Source: Bradyrhizobium sp. ISRA430 (GTDB lineage Bacteria > Pseudomonadota > Alphaproteobacteria > Rhizobiales > Xanthobacteraceae). From it: a stretch of 64,000 nt of DNA. The stretch lies in assembly GCF_029909975.1 (NCBI RefSeq), contig NZ_CP094516.1, positions 5,022,001-5,086,000 of the forward strand, read 5' to 3'. The position numbers were made by a program, and so were the translations under genes. Under the pieces are notes generated by a model. It saw nothing but the letters and a program-made list of their open reading frames with translations. It ran no database searches and was not told where the DNA came from. This document shows, in pieces, positions 50,327 to 59,882 of the stretch (the stretch's first letter is position 1; every line of letters starts with the position of its first letter).

Positions 50327-52075
50327 ATGGCTATCCGCCGCCGCGATTTCCTGAAGAGCGCAGGCGCCATTGCCGCAACAGCCGGCCTGCCGCGGCTTGC
50401 GCGCGGCGCCGAGACGGCCAGCATCTACGACCTCGAGCGTTTCGGCAATGCGCGGATCCTGCACATCACCGACACGCACGCGCAGCTCAATCCGGTCTAT
50501 TTTCGCGAGCCCAGCGTCAATATCGGCATCGGCGAGATGGCGGGACGGCCGCCGCATCTGGTCGGCCGCGCATTCCTGGACCATTTCGGCATCCGCTCCG
50601 ACAGCGCCGATGCCTATGCTTTCACCTGCTTCGAGTTCGAGAAATCCGCGCCACGTTTCGGCAAGCTCGGCGGCTTTGCCCATCTGAAGACGCTGGTCGA
50701 CCGCTTGCGCAGCGATGTCGGCGAGAAGCATTCGGTGCTCGTCGACGGCGGCGATCTTTGGCAAGGCACCGGGCTTGCCAACATCATGCAGGGCCGCGAC
50801 ATGGTCGAGGTCGCCAATTTGCTCGGCATCGAGGCGATGACCGGGCATTGGGAATTCACCTATGGCGAGCAGGTGCTGCGCGACAATCTCGAGCGCTTCA
50901 AGGGCGAATTTCTGGCGCAGAACGTGTTCCTGACCGAGGAAGCCGCGTTCAACGACGCTCTCGCCTTCGACAAGGCCACGGGCCGCGTGTTCAAGCCTTC
51001 GACGATCAAGGATCTCGGCGGCCATCGCGTCGCGATCATCGGCCAGGCGTTCCCTTACGTGCCGATCGCACATCCCAAGCGGTTCACACCGGATTGGACC
51101 TTCGGCATCCGCGAGGAGGAATTACAGAAGCATGTCGACAGCCTGCGCGGCCACGACAAGGTGGATGCCGTCATCCTGCTGTCGCACAACGGCATGGATG
51201 TCGACCTCAAGCTCGCCAGCCGCGTCACCGGCATCGACGTTATCCTCGGCGGCCATACCCATGACGCCGTGCCGCGGCCGGTCGCAGTGAAGAATGCGAG
51301 CGGCACGACGCTGGTCACCAATGCCGGCTCCAACGGAAAATTCGTGGCGGTGCTCGATCTCGTGCTCGACAAGGGCAAGGTTGGCGACGTCCGATACCAT
51401 CTGCTGCCGGTCTATTCCGAGCTGTTGAAGGCCGATCCGGCGATGGCGGAATTGATCGGCCGGGTGCGCGCGCCGCATGTGACGGACTGGTCGGAGAAGA
51501 TCGCAACACCCGACCGCCTGCTCTATCGCCGCGGCAATTTCTCCGGCCCCGTCGATCAGTTGATCTGCACCGCGCTCCGCACCCAGCTCGACGCCGAGAT
51601 CGCGCTGTCGCCGGGCTTCCGCTGGGGCGTCACCACGCTATCCGGCCAGGCGCTGACCATGGAGGACGTGCTCGCGGAAACCGCGATCAGCTATCCCGAG
51701 ACCTATGTGCAGGAGATGACCGGCGCAGAGATCAAGAACGCACTCGAGGATATCTGCGACAATCTCTTCAACGCCGATCCCTACTATCAGCAGGGTGGCG
51801 ACATGGTCCGCGTCGGCGGCCTCACCTACACCTGCACGCCGACGGTCGCCGTCGGCAGCCGCATCTCGGAGTTACAGCTCGATGGCGGCAAGGCGCTTGC
51901 CGCAAGCAAGCGTTACAAGGTTGCAGGCTGGGCCTCGATCAACGCCCAGCGGGGCGCACCTGTGTGGGATGTCGTCGGCAAATATCTGCGCTCGGGCCGG
52001 ATGCCCGAGCCGTACCACTCCGGCGTCAGACTGCAGGGCGTGGAGGACAATCCGGGCATCGCAGGACAGGGATGA
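50327..52075 (+). CDS. soxB: SoxB, thiosulfohydrolase
   Basis: A 582-residue periplasmic enzyme that hydrolyses sulfate from SoxY-bound S-thiosulfonate. Tat signal MAIRRRDFLKSAGAIAATAG. The 5'-nucleotidase-type dimanganese core shows HITDTHAQLNPVY, VDGGDLWQGTGLANIMQG, TGHWEFTYG and LSHNGMD. GGHTHDAVPRP follows, and the 5'-nucleotidase C-terminal domain starts near 390. The ATG at 50327 has GGAG ten bases upstream; the longer frame upstream overlaps soxK and is not coding. No soxC or soxD follows. Confidence 0.96.
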   Translation: MAIRRRDFLKSAGAIAATAGLPRLARGAETASIYDLERFGNARILHITDTHAQLNPVYFREPSVNIGIGEMAGRPPHLVGRAFLDHFGIRSDSADAYAFTCFEFEKSAPRFGKLGGFAHLKTLVDRLRSDVGEKHSVLVDGGDLWQGTGLANIMQGRDMVEVANLLGIEAMTGHWEFTYGEQVLRDNLERFKGEFLAQNVFLTEEAAFNDALAFDKATGRVFKPSTIKDLGGHRVAIIGQAFPYVPIAHPKRFTPDWTFGIREEELQKHVDSLRGHDKVDAVILLSHNGMDVDLKLASRVTGIDVILGGHTHDAVPRPVAVKNASGTTLVTNAGSNGKFVAVLDLVLDKGKVGDVRYHLLPVYSELLKADPAMAELIGRVRAPHVTDWSEKIATPDRLLYRRGNFSGPVDQLICTALRTQLDAEIALSPGFRWGVTTLSGQALTMEDVLAETAISYPETYVQEMTGAEIKNALEDICDNLFNADPYYQQGGDMVRVGGLTYTCTPTVAVGSRISELQLDGGKALAASKRYKVAGWASINAQRGAPVWDVVGKYLRSGRMPEPYHSGVRLQGVEDNPGIAGQG

Positions 52076-52530
52076 TGGGCTTGCAAACGTTTCGCGCGAT
52101 GATGCTGGCGCTGTTCGCCTTTGCTTCGGCGGCGCCGGCCGCAGCCCAGCAGGTGCCGCTCCAGGACAAGCCGTTCGCGGAGCACAAGATCGTGCTGCAG
52201 CTCTCCGACGGCGATGCCCGGAAGCAGGCGCTGGTGCTGAGCGTCGCCAACAACCTGTTGAAGTTCTACGACCCCGACAAGGTTGCGATCGAGGTGGTGG
52301 CGTTCGGTCCCGGCATCGACCTCCTGCTCACCGGCAGCGACCATCGCAAGCAGGTCGAAAGCCTGATCGCACAGGGCGTGCGCTTCGACATCTGCCTCAA
52401 CACCGTCGATACGATCGAACGCGACAGCGGCAAGCGGCCGGACTTCATCCCCGCCGCCACTCCGGTCCAGGTCGGGGTCGGGCAGATCCTGTTCCTGACC
52501 GAAAACGGCTACACGCTGGTCAGGCCGTAA
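52072..52530 (+). CDS. DsrE-like periplasmic protein of the sox array
   Basis: A 152-residue protein whose ATG overlaps the soxB stop (ATGA), so it is coupled to soxB. The signal peptide MLALFAFASAAPAAA precedes a DsrE/DsrF-like fold: HKIVLQLSDGDARKQALVLS, NNLLKFYDPDKVAIEVVAFG, IAQGVRFDICLNTVDTIERD with one conserved Cys, and GVGQILFLTENGYTLVRP. DsrE-type proteins are sulfur carriers; a periplasmic role in handling sulfur released by Sox proteins is inferred. Confidence 0.75.
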   Translation: MMGLQTFRAMMLALFAFASAAPAAAQQVPLQDKPFAEHKIVLQLSDGDARKQALVLSVANNLLKFYDPDKVAIEVVAFGPGIDLLLTGSDHRKQVESLIAQGVRFDICLNTVDTIERDSGKRPDFIPAATPVQVGVGQILFLTENGYTLVRP

Positions 52531-52895
52531 CTTCTCTCCTGTCATCCCGGGGCGGTCCGCAGGACCGAACTCGGAATTCGTGGCACGTCCCCCTGCAACA
52601 CATTCGCCGTCCTCGCCCGCGAAGGCGGGCGATCCGGTATTCCAGAGACAGCGAAGGTACGGAGAAGCCGCGGCGTACTGGATTCCCCGCATTCGCGGGG
52701 AATGACAGCGGTAGCTGGGGCGACGCTACAGCGTCCACGACCGCCTTTGAGCTTTCCGGGTTCGGCTCTGCGAGCCGCCTCGGAATGACGACTAAGTAAA
52801 ATAATATTCCCTATTTCCCTCCCAACACAGTGACTTGCTTCTCCTTTTATCCCGTGGCGTAGTAGAAACTGCAATCAGCTCACGCGGGTCCTGCC
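52531..52895. other. 365-base intergenic gap made of palindromic repeats
   Basis: No gene seen. The stretch holds a CCTGTCATCCCGGGGCGGTC-type repeat (52538-52590), the hairpin repeat 52608-52708, and a third fragment ending GCGAGCCGCCTCGGAATGAC (about 52790). It may isolate the persulfide dioxygenase gene from the sox transcript. Confidence 0.6.
52608..52708. repeat. Hairpin repeat (CGCCCGCGAAAGCGGGCGATCC family), copy 2
   Basis: CTCGCCCGCGAAGGCGGGCG, ATCCGGTATTCCAGAGACAG and AAGCCGCGGCGTACTGGATT are shared with the copy at 37664-37766. The right arm differs (CCCGCATTCGCGGGGAATGA). Confidence 0.75.
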
Positions 52896-53936
52896 ATGAT
52901 CTTTCGCCAGCTCTTCGACAGCGTTTCGGGCACCTACAGCTACGTGCTTGCGAGCCGCCCCGGCGGCGAGGCGCTGATCCTCGATCCCGTGCTGGAAAAG
53001 GTCGATCGCTACTGCCAATTGCTGCGCGAGCTCGACCTCAAGCTGGTCAAGGCCGTCGACACCCACCTTCATGCCGATCATGTCACCGGCCTCGGCGAGT
53101 TGCGCGACCGCACCCATTGCATGACCATCATGGGCGACCAGAGCAAGGCCGACGTGGTGGCGATGCGCGTCTCCGACGGCGACAAGGTGACGATCGAGGG
53201 CCTGTCGCTCGACGTGATGTACACGCCCGGCCACACCGACGATTCCTATTCCTATCTGATGGGCGACCGCGTCTTCACCGGTGACACGCTGCTGATCCGC
53301 GGTACCGGCCGCACCGATTTCCAGAACGGCTCCTCGCGCGCGCAATACGAATCGATCTTCAATCGCCTGCTCAAGCTGCCGGAGGAGACGCTGGTCTTCC
53401 CGGCGCATGACTACAAGGGCGATACCGTCTCCACCATCGGCGAGGAGAAGCGCTACAACCCGCGCCTCCAGGTGCGCTCGGTCGACGAATATATCGAGCT
53501 GATGGCCAATCTGAAGCTGCCCAATCCGAAGATGATGGACGTGGCGATCCCTGCCAACATGCATGTCGGACTGCATCAGGAAGAGCTGGAGAAGGAAGGC
53601 CGCGTGCTCAGCGCGGTCGAGGCGATCCGCTCGCTCGGCCGGCCCGATATACTCTTGGTCGACCTGCGCGAGAGCAACGAGCGCGCCAAGCACGGCATGC
53701 TCGAAGGCGCGCTGCATACGCCCTACCCTACTGTCGAGGAGAGCCTGAAGCCCGGCGGCATGCTGCGCGAGGTCGCGGCCGCCACCGGCCGTCGCGTCGT
53801 GTTCTTCTGTGCCTTCGGCGAGCGCTCGGCGATGGCCGTGGCCGCGGCGAAAGAAGCCGGCCTTGCCAACACCGCCCATATCGCCGGCGGCCTCGACGCC
53901 TGGAAAAAGGCCGGCGGCCCGGTGGTGCCAGCCTGA
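52896..53936 (+). CDS. Persulfide dioxygenase-rhodanese fusion protein
   Basis: A 346-residue two-domain enzyme. Residues 1-235 are an ETHE1-type metallo-beta-lactamase fold, with iron-site motif DTHLHADH (55-62), TPGHTDDS (110-117), GDTLLIRGTGRTDFQNGS and PAHDY. Residues 240-346 are a rhodanese domain with catalytic C305 in FFCAFGERSAMA. Such fusions oxidise persulfides to sulfite and transfer sulfane sulfur to or from thiosulfate. It would work in the cytoplasm (no signal peptide), next to the periplasmic Sox system but behind a repeat-filled gap. In rhizobia similar genes answer to the BigR repressor; no bigR is seen here. Confidence 0.92.
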   Translation: MIFRQLFDSVSGTYSYVLASRPGGEALILDPVLEKVDRYCQLLRELDLKLVKAVDTHLHADHVTGLGELRDRTHCMTIMGDQSKADVVAMRVSDGDKVTIEGLSLDVMYTPGHTDDSYSYLMGDRVFTGDTLLIRGTGRTDFQNGSSRAQYESIFNRLLKLPEETLVFPAHDYKGDTVSTIGEEKRYNPRLQVRSVDEYIELMANLKLPNPKMMDVAIPANMHVGLHQEELEKEGRVLSAVEAIRSLGRPDILLVDLRESNERAKHGMLEGALHTPYPTVEESLKPGGMLREVAAATGRRVVFFCAFGERSAMAVAAAKEAGLANTAHIAGGLDAWKKAGGPVVPA

Positions 53937-54019
53937 CCCATCGGCGGCTTGAGATAAGTCAGGAACCCTCGGCAGTTTCCGGCTAAAATCGGATGCAGCA
54001 TCACCATCCGGAACCAGCC

Positions 54020-54175
54020 ATGGCCAAGACCGGCAAGACAAGCGAGCCGCCGAAAAAGGCGGACGACAAGGCGAAGAAGCCGCGGCCCCCACGCGACACC
54101 GACGACGACTGCGAAGACGGCGATATTGCCACGCCCAAGCGGGATCGTTACGGCCCGGATGACGAGCCGTTGTGA
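54020..54175 (+). CDS. Small charged protein of unknown function
   Basis: 51 residues: MAKTGKTSEPPKKADDKAKK, then PRPPRDTDDDCEDGDIATPK and RDRYGPDDEPL. It is Lys/Pro-rich at the start and Asp/Glu-rich at the end, with no membrane segment and no known domain; probably disordered. CCGGAACC before the ATG is a weak ribosome site. Codon choice is ordinary for the window. Short proteins of this composition are frequent in Bradyrhizobium genomes, but whether it is made is unknown. Confidence 0.45.
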   Translation: MAKTGKTSEPPKKADDKAKKPRPPRDTDDDCEDGDIATPKRDRYGPDDEPL

Positions 54176-54221
54176 GGGTGGGGGCGGCGCGTTGTGATGC
54201 ACGCTTTCGCACATCCTCCAG

Positions 54222-54350
54222 TGTCGTCCCGGCGAAGGCCGGGACCCATGCCCCCAGGGAGGAGTTTGGCGGAAGGTCGTCGTTCGGTTCTACGATCATC
54301 CGCAACTGATGGATTCCGCGGTATGGGTCCCGGCCTTCGCCGGGACGACA
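54222..54350. repeat. Long inverted repeat (GTCGTCCCGGCGAAGGCCGGGACCC family), copy 1
   Basis: TGTCGTCCCGGCGAAGGCCG at the left and CGGCCTTCGCCGGGACGACA at the right are perfect complements; next to them GGGACCCAT pairs with ATGGGTCCC. About 75 bases lie between the arms. It fills much of the 330-base gap 54176-54505, where no other gene is seen. Confidence 0.9.
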
Positions 54351-54505
54351 TTGGGGATAGAGTCTGCCCGCACTGCTACAGACTTTGCGGGACGACGGTG
54401 GGAAAAGCCCCACCCCGCACTACCTGCCATGCGCCGCCGTTCATGGACAAATAACCGCCCTGGCCGATAGTTTGCGCATCCCTCGGGACGCAACACGGAA
54501 CTGCA

Positions 54506-55714
54506 ATGGCCGATGTTCTCGCCGCATCGCAGCAAGGTAAAGCGGACAGCGCGCTGCGCACGCTGACCGGAATTTCGATCGCGCATTGGGTCAGCCATTT
54601 CCATCTGCTGGTCCTGCCGATGCTGTTCCCGTTCCTGAAGAGCCAGCTTGGCGTCGGCTATATCGAGCTCGGCTTCGCGCTCACCGTGTTCGCGGTGGTG
54701 TCCGCCCTGACCCAGGCGCCGACGGGCTATCTCGTCGATCATTTTGGCGCGCGAAAAATCCTGCTGGCAGGACTGGTGCTGGGCGGCTTCGCACTGATCC
54801 TGCTCGGCCTGCACCTCAGCTACGCCTCGCTGATTGCCTGCGCCGTGCTGCTCGGGCTCGCCAACAGCGTCTATCACCCGGCCGACTACGCGATCCTGGC
54901 CGAGCACATGGATGAGGCGCGGATGGGCCGCGCCTTCTCGATTCACACCTTTGCCGGCTTTCTCGGCGGCGCGGTCGCGCCAGCGATCGTCGCGGCCCTC
55001 GTCACCGTCTCCGGCGGTGTCGGCGCGCTGATCGCATCGGGCGCGATCGGCGTACTGGTGGCGCTGCTGCTGGTCCTCATGAACATTCCCGACGCCGGCG
55101 CGCACAAGAAGAAGCCGGGCAGCACGAATGCACCGAAGCAGGCCGTCATCACCCCGGCGCTGATCATGCTGACGATCCTCTTCACGTTGCTCAGCCTGTC
55201 GGTCGCCGGCATCAACAATTTCGGCGTGGTGGCGCTGATGAGCGGCTATGGTGCCTCTTACTCCACGGCCAACGTCGTGCTGACGGCGTTCCTTGGCGCA
55301 AGCGCCATCGGCGTGCTTGCGGGAGGCTTCCTCGCCGACCACACCGAGCGCCATGGCCAGGTCGCAGCGGCCTGCTTTGCCGCGAACGCAGCGATCGTGC
55401 TGCTGATCGCACTGGTCGCGCTGCCCACCTGGGCTCTCGCCGCCGCGATGACGGCCGCGGGCTTCCTCTCTGGCGTGATCGCACCCTCGCGCGACATGCT
55501 GGTGCGCAATGCCGCACCTCCCGGCGCCGCCGGCCGCGCCTTCGGCATAGTCTCCACCGGCTTCAATCTCGGCGGCATCGTCAGCCCGCTGCTGTTCGGC
55601 TGGATCATGGACCAGAGCGCCCCCCACTGGGTCTTCGGCGCCTCCGTGATCTTCATGGTCGCGACCGTGGTGCTGTCGCCGTTCACGGAACGGAAGCAGC
55701 AAAGCAGTTCGTGA
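54506..55714 (+). CDS. MFS transporter (Fsr-like)
   Basis: A 402-residue carrier with twelve predicted membrane segments and a basic cytoplasmic loop (GAHKKKPGSTNAPKQ) between the halves. Opening segment SIAHWVSHFHLLVLPMLFPF and the helix-4 region LGLANSVYHPADYAILAEHM resemble the fosmidomycin-resistance-like subgroup. Substrate unknown. The next gene, 107 bases on, encodes a D-aminoacylase-type amidohydrolase in the same direction. Confidence 0.87.
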   Translation: MADVLAASQQGKADSALRTLTGISIAHWVSHFHLLVLPMLFPFLKSQLGVGYIELGFALTVFAVVSALTQAPTGYLVDHFGARKILLAGLVLGGFALILLGLHLSYASLIACAVLLGLANSVYHPADYAILAEHMDEARMGRAFSIHTFAGFLGGAVAPAIVAALVTVSGGVGALIASGAIGVLVALLLVLMNIPDAGAHKKKPGSTNAPKQAVITPALIMLTILFTLLSLSVAGINNFGVVALMSGYGASYSTANVVLTAFLGASAIGVLAGGFLADHTERHGQVAAACFAANAAIVLLIALVALPTWALAAAMTAAGFLSGVIAPSRDMLVRNAAPPGAAGRAFGIVSTGFNLGGIVSPLLFGWIMDQSAPHWVFGASVIFMVATVVLSPFTERKQQSSS

Positions 55715-55741
55715 GCCCAGCGGCTCAAGCACAAACTCGAC

Positions 55742-55785
55742 TGTCGTCCCGGGGGCGCGACAAAAGTCGCGAGCCCGGGACGACG
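55742..55785. repeat. Hairpin repeat (TGTCGTCCCGGG...CCCGGGACGAC)
   Basis: TGTCGTCCCGGGGGCGCGAC pairs with GTCGCGAGCCCGGGACGAC around an AAAA loop. A short relative of the 54222 family, between the MFS and amidohydrolase genes. Confidence 0.8.
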
Positions 55786-55821
55786 TAGAGATAACCACAA
55801 CAACAAAACGGGAAGAAACAT

Positions 55822-57540
55822 ATGACCAATCCTGATCTCGTGATCCGCGGCGGCACGATCGCGGATGGCCGCGGCGGCGAGCTGTTCGAGGCCGATGTCG
55901 CCATCACCGGCGGCAAGATCAGCGAGGTCGGGAAGGTTGCTGCAAAGGGACAAGAGGAGCTCGACGCGCGCGGCAAGCTGGTGACGCCGGGCTTCGTCGA
56001 CGTCCACACGCACTATGACGGCCAGGTCACCTGGAGCCAGGACATCACGCCGTCGTCGCAGAACGGCGTCACCACCGCGATCATGGGCAATTGCGGTGTC
56101 GGCTTTGCGCCGTGCAAGCGTGAGGACCACACCCGCCTGATCCAGCTCATGGAAGGCGTCGAGGACATTCCCGAGCCGGTGCTGAGCGCCGGCATCCCCT
56201 GGGCCTGGGAGAGTTTTCCGGACTACATGAACTGGCTGTCGAAGCGCGATTTCGACATCGATGTCGGCGCGCAACTGCCGCATGCGGCGCTGCGCGTCTA
56301 TGTCATGGGCGAGCGTGGCGCGCGCCGCGATCCCTCGACCGCCCAGGACAATGCGGCGATGGCAAAGCTTGCAGGCGAGGCGGTGCGATCAGGCGCGCTC
56401 GGCTTCTCGACCTCGCGCACGCTCAACCACCGCACCTCGACCGGCGATTTCACGCCGACGCTGAAAGCGGGCGAGGACGAGCTCACCGCGATCGCCGGCG
56501 CCATGCAGGCTGAGGGCCGCAGCGTGCTGCAGTTCGTGCTCGACCTTTCGACCATCCACGAAGACCTGCCGATGATGCTGCGGGTCGCCGACAATACCAA
56601 ATGTCCGATCTCATTCTCGATCACGCAGAACGACAAGTCGCCGCGGCGCTGGCGCCAGACGCTGGACGAGATCAATGCGGCGGCAAAGCGCGGCCTCTCC
56701 ATCACCGCGCAGATCGCGGCGCGGCCGGTCGGCCTGTTGCTCGGGCTCGAGCTGTCGCGCAATCCGTTCCAGACCCATCCGAGCTACAAGGCGATTGCGC
56801 ATCTGCCGCTACAGGAGCGGCTGGCGCGGTTGCACCAGATGGAGGTGCGCAAGGCGATCCTCTCGGAGACGGCGACCGCGACCGATGATCCGCTGTTCTT
56901 CCGTCCCGACTACGACAAGATGTTCTTGCTCGGCGATCCCCCGGACTACGAACAGCCGCCGGAGAACGCGCTGGGCCCGCAGGCGCGCAGGCAGGGCCGC
57001 CAGCCGGAGGAGCTCGCCTATGAGGCGATGCTGTCCGATGAAGGCCGCGGCATGCTCTACGTGCCCTTCCTCAACTATTCCGACGGCAATCTCGATGCGA
57101 CGCGCGAGATGCTGATCGATCCGCAATCGGTGCCCGGCCTCTCCGACGGCGGCGCGCATTGCGGCATCATCTGCGACGCGAGCTTCCCGACCTATCTGCT
57201 GACGCACTGGACACGCGATCGCAAGCGCGGCGAGAAGCTGTCGATCCCCTTCGTGGTCGCGGCGCAGTCACGCAAGACCGCGCTTTCGGTCGGGCTGACC
57301 GATCGTGGGCTCGTTGCGCCCGGATATAAGGCCGACGTCAACGTGATCGATTATGACCGGCTGCACCTGCATCCGCCGAAGGTGCATTACGACCTGCCGG
57401 TCGGCGGCCGCCGTCTGCTGCAGGATGTCGACGGTTACGAGGCCACCATCGTCTCCGGCGTGGTGACGCGGCGGCAAGGCGAGGCAACCGGACGCCGACC
57501 GGGGAAGCTGATCCGCGGCGCGCAGGGGGTGGCGCAGTAG
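55822..57540 (+). CDS. N-acyl-D-amino acid deacylase-type amidohydrolase
   Basis: A 572-residue metal-dependent hydrolase. Residues 1-60 and the C-terminus form the small beta domain ([20 protein letters not shown], then [14 protein letters not shown]). The barrel begins [20 protein letters not shown], with the HxH metal ligands. [15 protein letters not shown] supplies the Cys ligand of D-aminoacylases, and [15 protein letters not shown] the late Asp. GAAGAAACATATG gives only a weak ribosome site. Proteins of this length and wording are usually annotated as D-aminoacylases but act on varied N-acyl or cyclic amides. The co-directional MFS gene upstream may import the substrate. Confidence 0.88.
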   Translation: MTNPDLVIRGGTIADGRGGELFEADVAITGGKISEVGKVAAKGQEELDARGKLVTPGFVDVHTHYDGQVTWSQDITPSSQNGVTTAIMGNCGVGFAPCKREDHTRLIQLMEGVEDIPEPVLSAGIPWAWESFPDYMNWLSKRDFDIDVGAQLPHAALRVYVMGERGARRDPSTAQDNAAMAKLAGEAVRSGALGFSTSRTLNHRTSTGDFTPTLKAGEDELTAIAGAMQAEGRSVLQFVLDLSTIHEDLPMMLRVADNTKCPISFSITQNDKSPRRWRQTLDEINAAAKRGLSITAQIAARPVGLLLGLELSRNPFQTHPSYKAIAHLPLQERLARLHQMEVRKAILSETATATDDPLFFRPDYDKMFLLGDPPDYEQPPENALGPQARRQGRQPEELAYEAMLSDEGRGMLYVPFLNYSDGNLDATREMLIDPQSVPGLSDGGAHCGIICDASFPTYLLTHWTRDRKRGEKLSIPFVVAAQSRKTALSVGLTDRGLVAPGYKADVNVIDYDRLHLHPPKVHYDLPVGGRRLLQDVDGYEATIVSGVVTRRQGEATGRRPGKLIRGAQGVAQ

Positions 57541-57584
57541 CGCAGATTGCGTGTGAGGCGAGCAGGCCGCCTCAACTACTCAGC

Positions 57585-57705
57585 GTCGTCCCGGCGAAGG
57601 CCGGGACCCATACCCCCAGGGAAAAGTTTGGCTAAGACTCGGAGTGAGAGCTTCGCGCCACAACTCAATCCTGTGGTTATGGGTCCCGGCCTGTGCCGGG
57701 ACGAC
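57585..57705. repeat. Long inverted repeat (GTCGTCCCGGCGAAGGCCGGGACCC family), copy 2
   Basis: GTCGTCCCGGCGAAGGCCGG and CCGGCCTGTGCCGGGACGAC arms (one mismatch pair), with GGGACCCAT against ATGGGTCCC. The central part CTTCGCGCCACAACTC recurs in the copy at 63857-64000. Confidence 0.88.
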
Positions 57706-57737
57706 CGTAGCATTTGTGGTGAGCAGCAATGGCCCCC

Positions 57738-59087
57738 TCACGTCGGCGACACCACGCCCTTCAGCGCGCTCGCCTGCGGGACGGCGCCGCGGGTCAGCCT
57801 GGCGCGCTCGGTATTCGGCCACAGCAGCAGGAGGCCGAGCAGGCCGGAGCCGACCATGACGGCGGCGTTGATGGTGAAGCCGGTCATGTAGCCGCCGAGC
57901 ATGCTGCCGGCGCGCTGGATCACCGTGCCCATCACGCTCGGCGCGATGATGCCGGCGAGCGTGTACAGCGCGCCGTAGATCGCGATGATGGCGCCGCGCT
58001 GCGACACCGGCGTGAACTCGCCGAGCATGGGCGGGCAGACGACGTAGATCGCGCCGCACAGGCCCGTTCCGACCACGAGCAACGCGAGCTGGAGGCCGGC
58101 TCCTTCGACATGCGGCATCAAGGCCAGGATCAGACCGCCGATGACCAGCGGCACGGAGCCGAGCACGCCGCGCGCGATGCGCGTGGTGGCGCCGCGCGCC
58201 ATCATCACCTGCGAGATCCAGCCCGTCAGGATCACGATGGTGGCGCCGAATATCCAAGGCATGGTCGAGATCCAGCCGGCATCGCTCTGCGAGAAGCCTA
58301 GTCCCTTGATGATGAAGGGCGTGAACCAGGTCAGCCCGAGCGACAGCGCCCAATAGGCGCCGAAGGTTGCGGCCACGCAGCCGACAAAGGTGCGCGAGGT
58401 GAGGAGCTGGAGATAGGGAATCTTCTGTTCGGTGACCGCCAGGACCTGCGTATCCTCCAACGGTCCTTCCCTGCCGAGGGCGAGCCAGGCCGCGACCCAG
58501 ATGAGGCCGACGACGCCGAGCGCGCCGAACGCATAATGCCAGGAATGATTGACGATGATCCAGTTCAGCGCCGGCACCGCCAGGATGACGCCGAAGGCGG
58601 AGCCCTGCGACAGGATCGCGGTCGGCAGCGTGCGCTTCTCATCGGGAAACCATTTGTAGATGGCGTGCGCGGCAACCGCGAAGGCCGGCCCCTCGCCGGC
58701 GCCCAGCACGATGCGGCAGATCAGGAGCGTGGTGAAGCTGACGGTGCCGACCATCGGAAACTGCGCCAGTGCCCAGATCACGGCGAGCGTCAGCAGCACC
58801 CAGCGTGTCGCCACCTTGTTGACGATGAAGCCGACTACGATGGCCGAGATCGAAAACAGGAAGAAGAAGGACGAGCCGAGCAGGCCGAATTGCGCGGGCT
58901 CGAGCTTCAGATCGGTCATGATCGGCACGCCGGCGAGACCCACGACGATCTTGTCGGCGAAGTTGACCAGCATGAACAGAAACAGGAGAAATGTGATTGT
59001 CCAAGCGCCCTTCGGAGTTTGCTTGCCGGCTTCTCTGGACGTCCCTGTCGTCTTGCCCGCCGCCATTGGCGTTCCCTGAGCGCTCAT
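57738..59087 (-). CDS. MFS transporter (ACS/anion:cation symporter-like)
   Basis: A 449-residue carrier with twelve predicted membrane segments and a 25-residue soluble N-terminus. RIVLGAGEGPAFAVAAHAIYKWFP and LLTLAVIWALAQF are typical of the anion:cation symporter group, which takes up organic acids such as aromatic or sugar acids. It converges with the amidohydrolase gene and is divergent from the ABC-FtsX operon. Confidence 0.87.
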   Translation of the reverse strand: MSAQGTPMAAGKTTGTSREAGKQTPKGAWTITFLLFLFMLVNFADKIVVGLAGVPIMTDLKLEPAQFGLLGSSFFFLFSISAIVVGFIVNKVATRWVLLTLAVIWALAQFPMVGTVSFTTLLICRIVLGAGEGPAFAVAAHAIYKWFPDEKRTLPTAILSQGSAFGVILAVPALNWIIVNHSWHYAFGALGVVGLIWVAAWLALGREGPLEDTQVLAVTEQKIPYLQLLTSRTFVGCVAATFGAYWALSLGLTWFTPFIIKGLGFSQSDAGWISTMPWIFGATIVILTGWISQVMMARGATTRIARGVLGSVPLVIGGLILALMPHVEGAGLQLALLVVGTGLCGAIYVVCPPMLGEFTPVSQRGAIIAIYGALYTLAGIIAPSVMGTVIQRAGSMLGGYMTGFTINAAVMVGSGLLGLLLLWPNTERARLTRGAVPQASALKGVVSPT

Positions 59088-59228
59088 CGTTCTCCCCGCT
59101 GTCTTTTGGCACTTTTTGATTTGGCCGTTTTGGAGCTAACAACGGCTTTGAAGCCAACGCAACCCCGGCATTTCCGCACCGAGTGTGCTACGCAGCATTC
59201 CGGTTAATTCCATCCGGCGCCATTCATC

Positions 59229-59882
59229 GTGCTCAACATCAAAAATCTCTCCAAGAGCTTCTCCTCGGCCGGCGAGCCGGTCCGCGTGCTGCGCGGCGTC
59301 GATCTCGACCTTAAGGCCGGCGAGCGCGTCGCGCTGACCGGGGAATCCGGCAGCGGCAAGAGCACGCTGCTGCATCTGATCGCGGGGCTGGATGCCGCCG
59401 ACGGCGGCTCGATCCGGCTCGAGGACACCGAGGTCACCGCGCTGTCCGACGCGGGGCGCGCAAGGCTACGGTGCGACCGGATCGGCCTCGTCTTCCAGCA
59501 GTACAACCTGATCCCGAGCCTGTCGGTCGAGGACAATCTCGCCTTCCAGGCGCGGATCGCCGGTCGCCATGATGCGGCCTGGAGCAAGGAGCTGGTCGAA
59601 CGGCTCGGGCTCGGCAGCCTGCTCAAGCGCTATCCCGAGCAATTGTCCGGCGGCCAGCAGCAGCGCGTTGCGATCGGCCGCGCGCTGGCAACGAAACCTT
59701 CGCTGCTGCTTGCGGACGAGCCGACCGGCAATCTGGACGAGGCGACGGCCGATGACGTGCTGGCGCTGACGCGCGACCTCGTCGCGCGGACCGGCTGCGG
59801 CTTCCTGATGGTGACGCACAGCCTGCATCTCGCCGCCACGCTCGATCGCCATGTCACCCTGCATGCGGGGCGAATCACATGA
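59229..59882 (+). CDS. ABC transporter ATP-binding protein, LolD/MacB type (AttE-like)
   Basis: A 217-residue ATPase starting at GTG (59229); no strong ribosome site. Walker A GESGSGKS near 38-45; Q-loop LVFQQYNLIPSLSVEDNL; signature LSGGQQQRVAIGRALA; Walker B LLLADEPTGNLDEATADD; H-loop VTHSLHLA. This is the wording of ATPases that drive MacB/FtsX-type permeases. It overlaps the permease gene by 4 bases (ATGA). Confidence 0.92.
   Translation: MLNIKNLSKSFSSAGEPVRVLRGVDLDLKAGERVALTGESGSGKSTLLHLIAGLDAADGGSIRLEDTEVTALSDAGRARLRCDRIGLVFQQYNLIPSLSVEDNLAFQARIAGRHDAAWSKELVERLGLGSLLKRYPEQLSGGQQQRVAIGRALATKPSLLLADEPTGNLDEATADDVLALTRDLVARTGCGFLMVTHSLHLAATLDRHVTLHAGRIT

Noticed and set aside
54296..55798. 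500-residue minus-strand open frame opposite the MFS gene
   Set aside because: His/Arg/Gln/Glu-rich with no membrane or domain pattern; it also crosses two repeats. The plus-strand MFS reading is clear.
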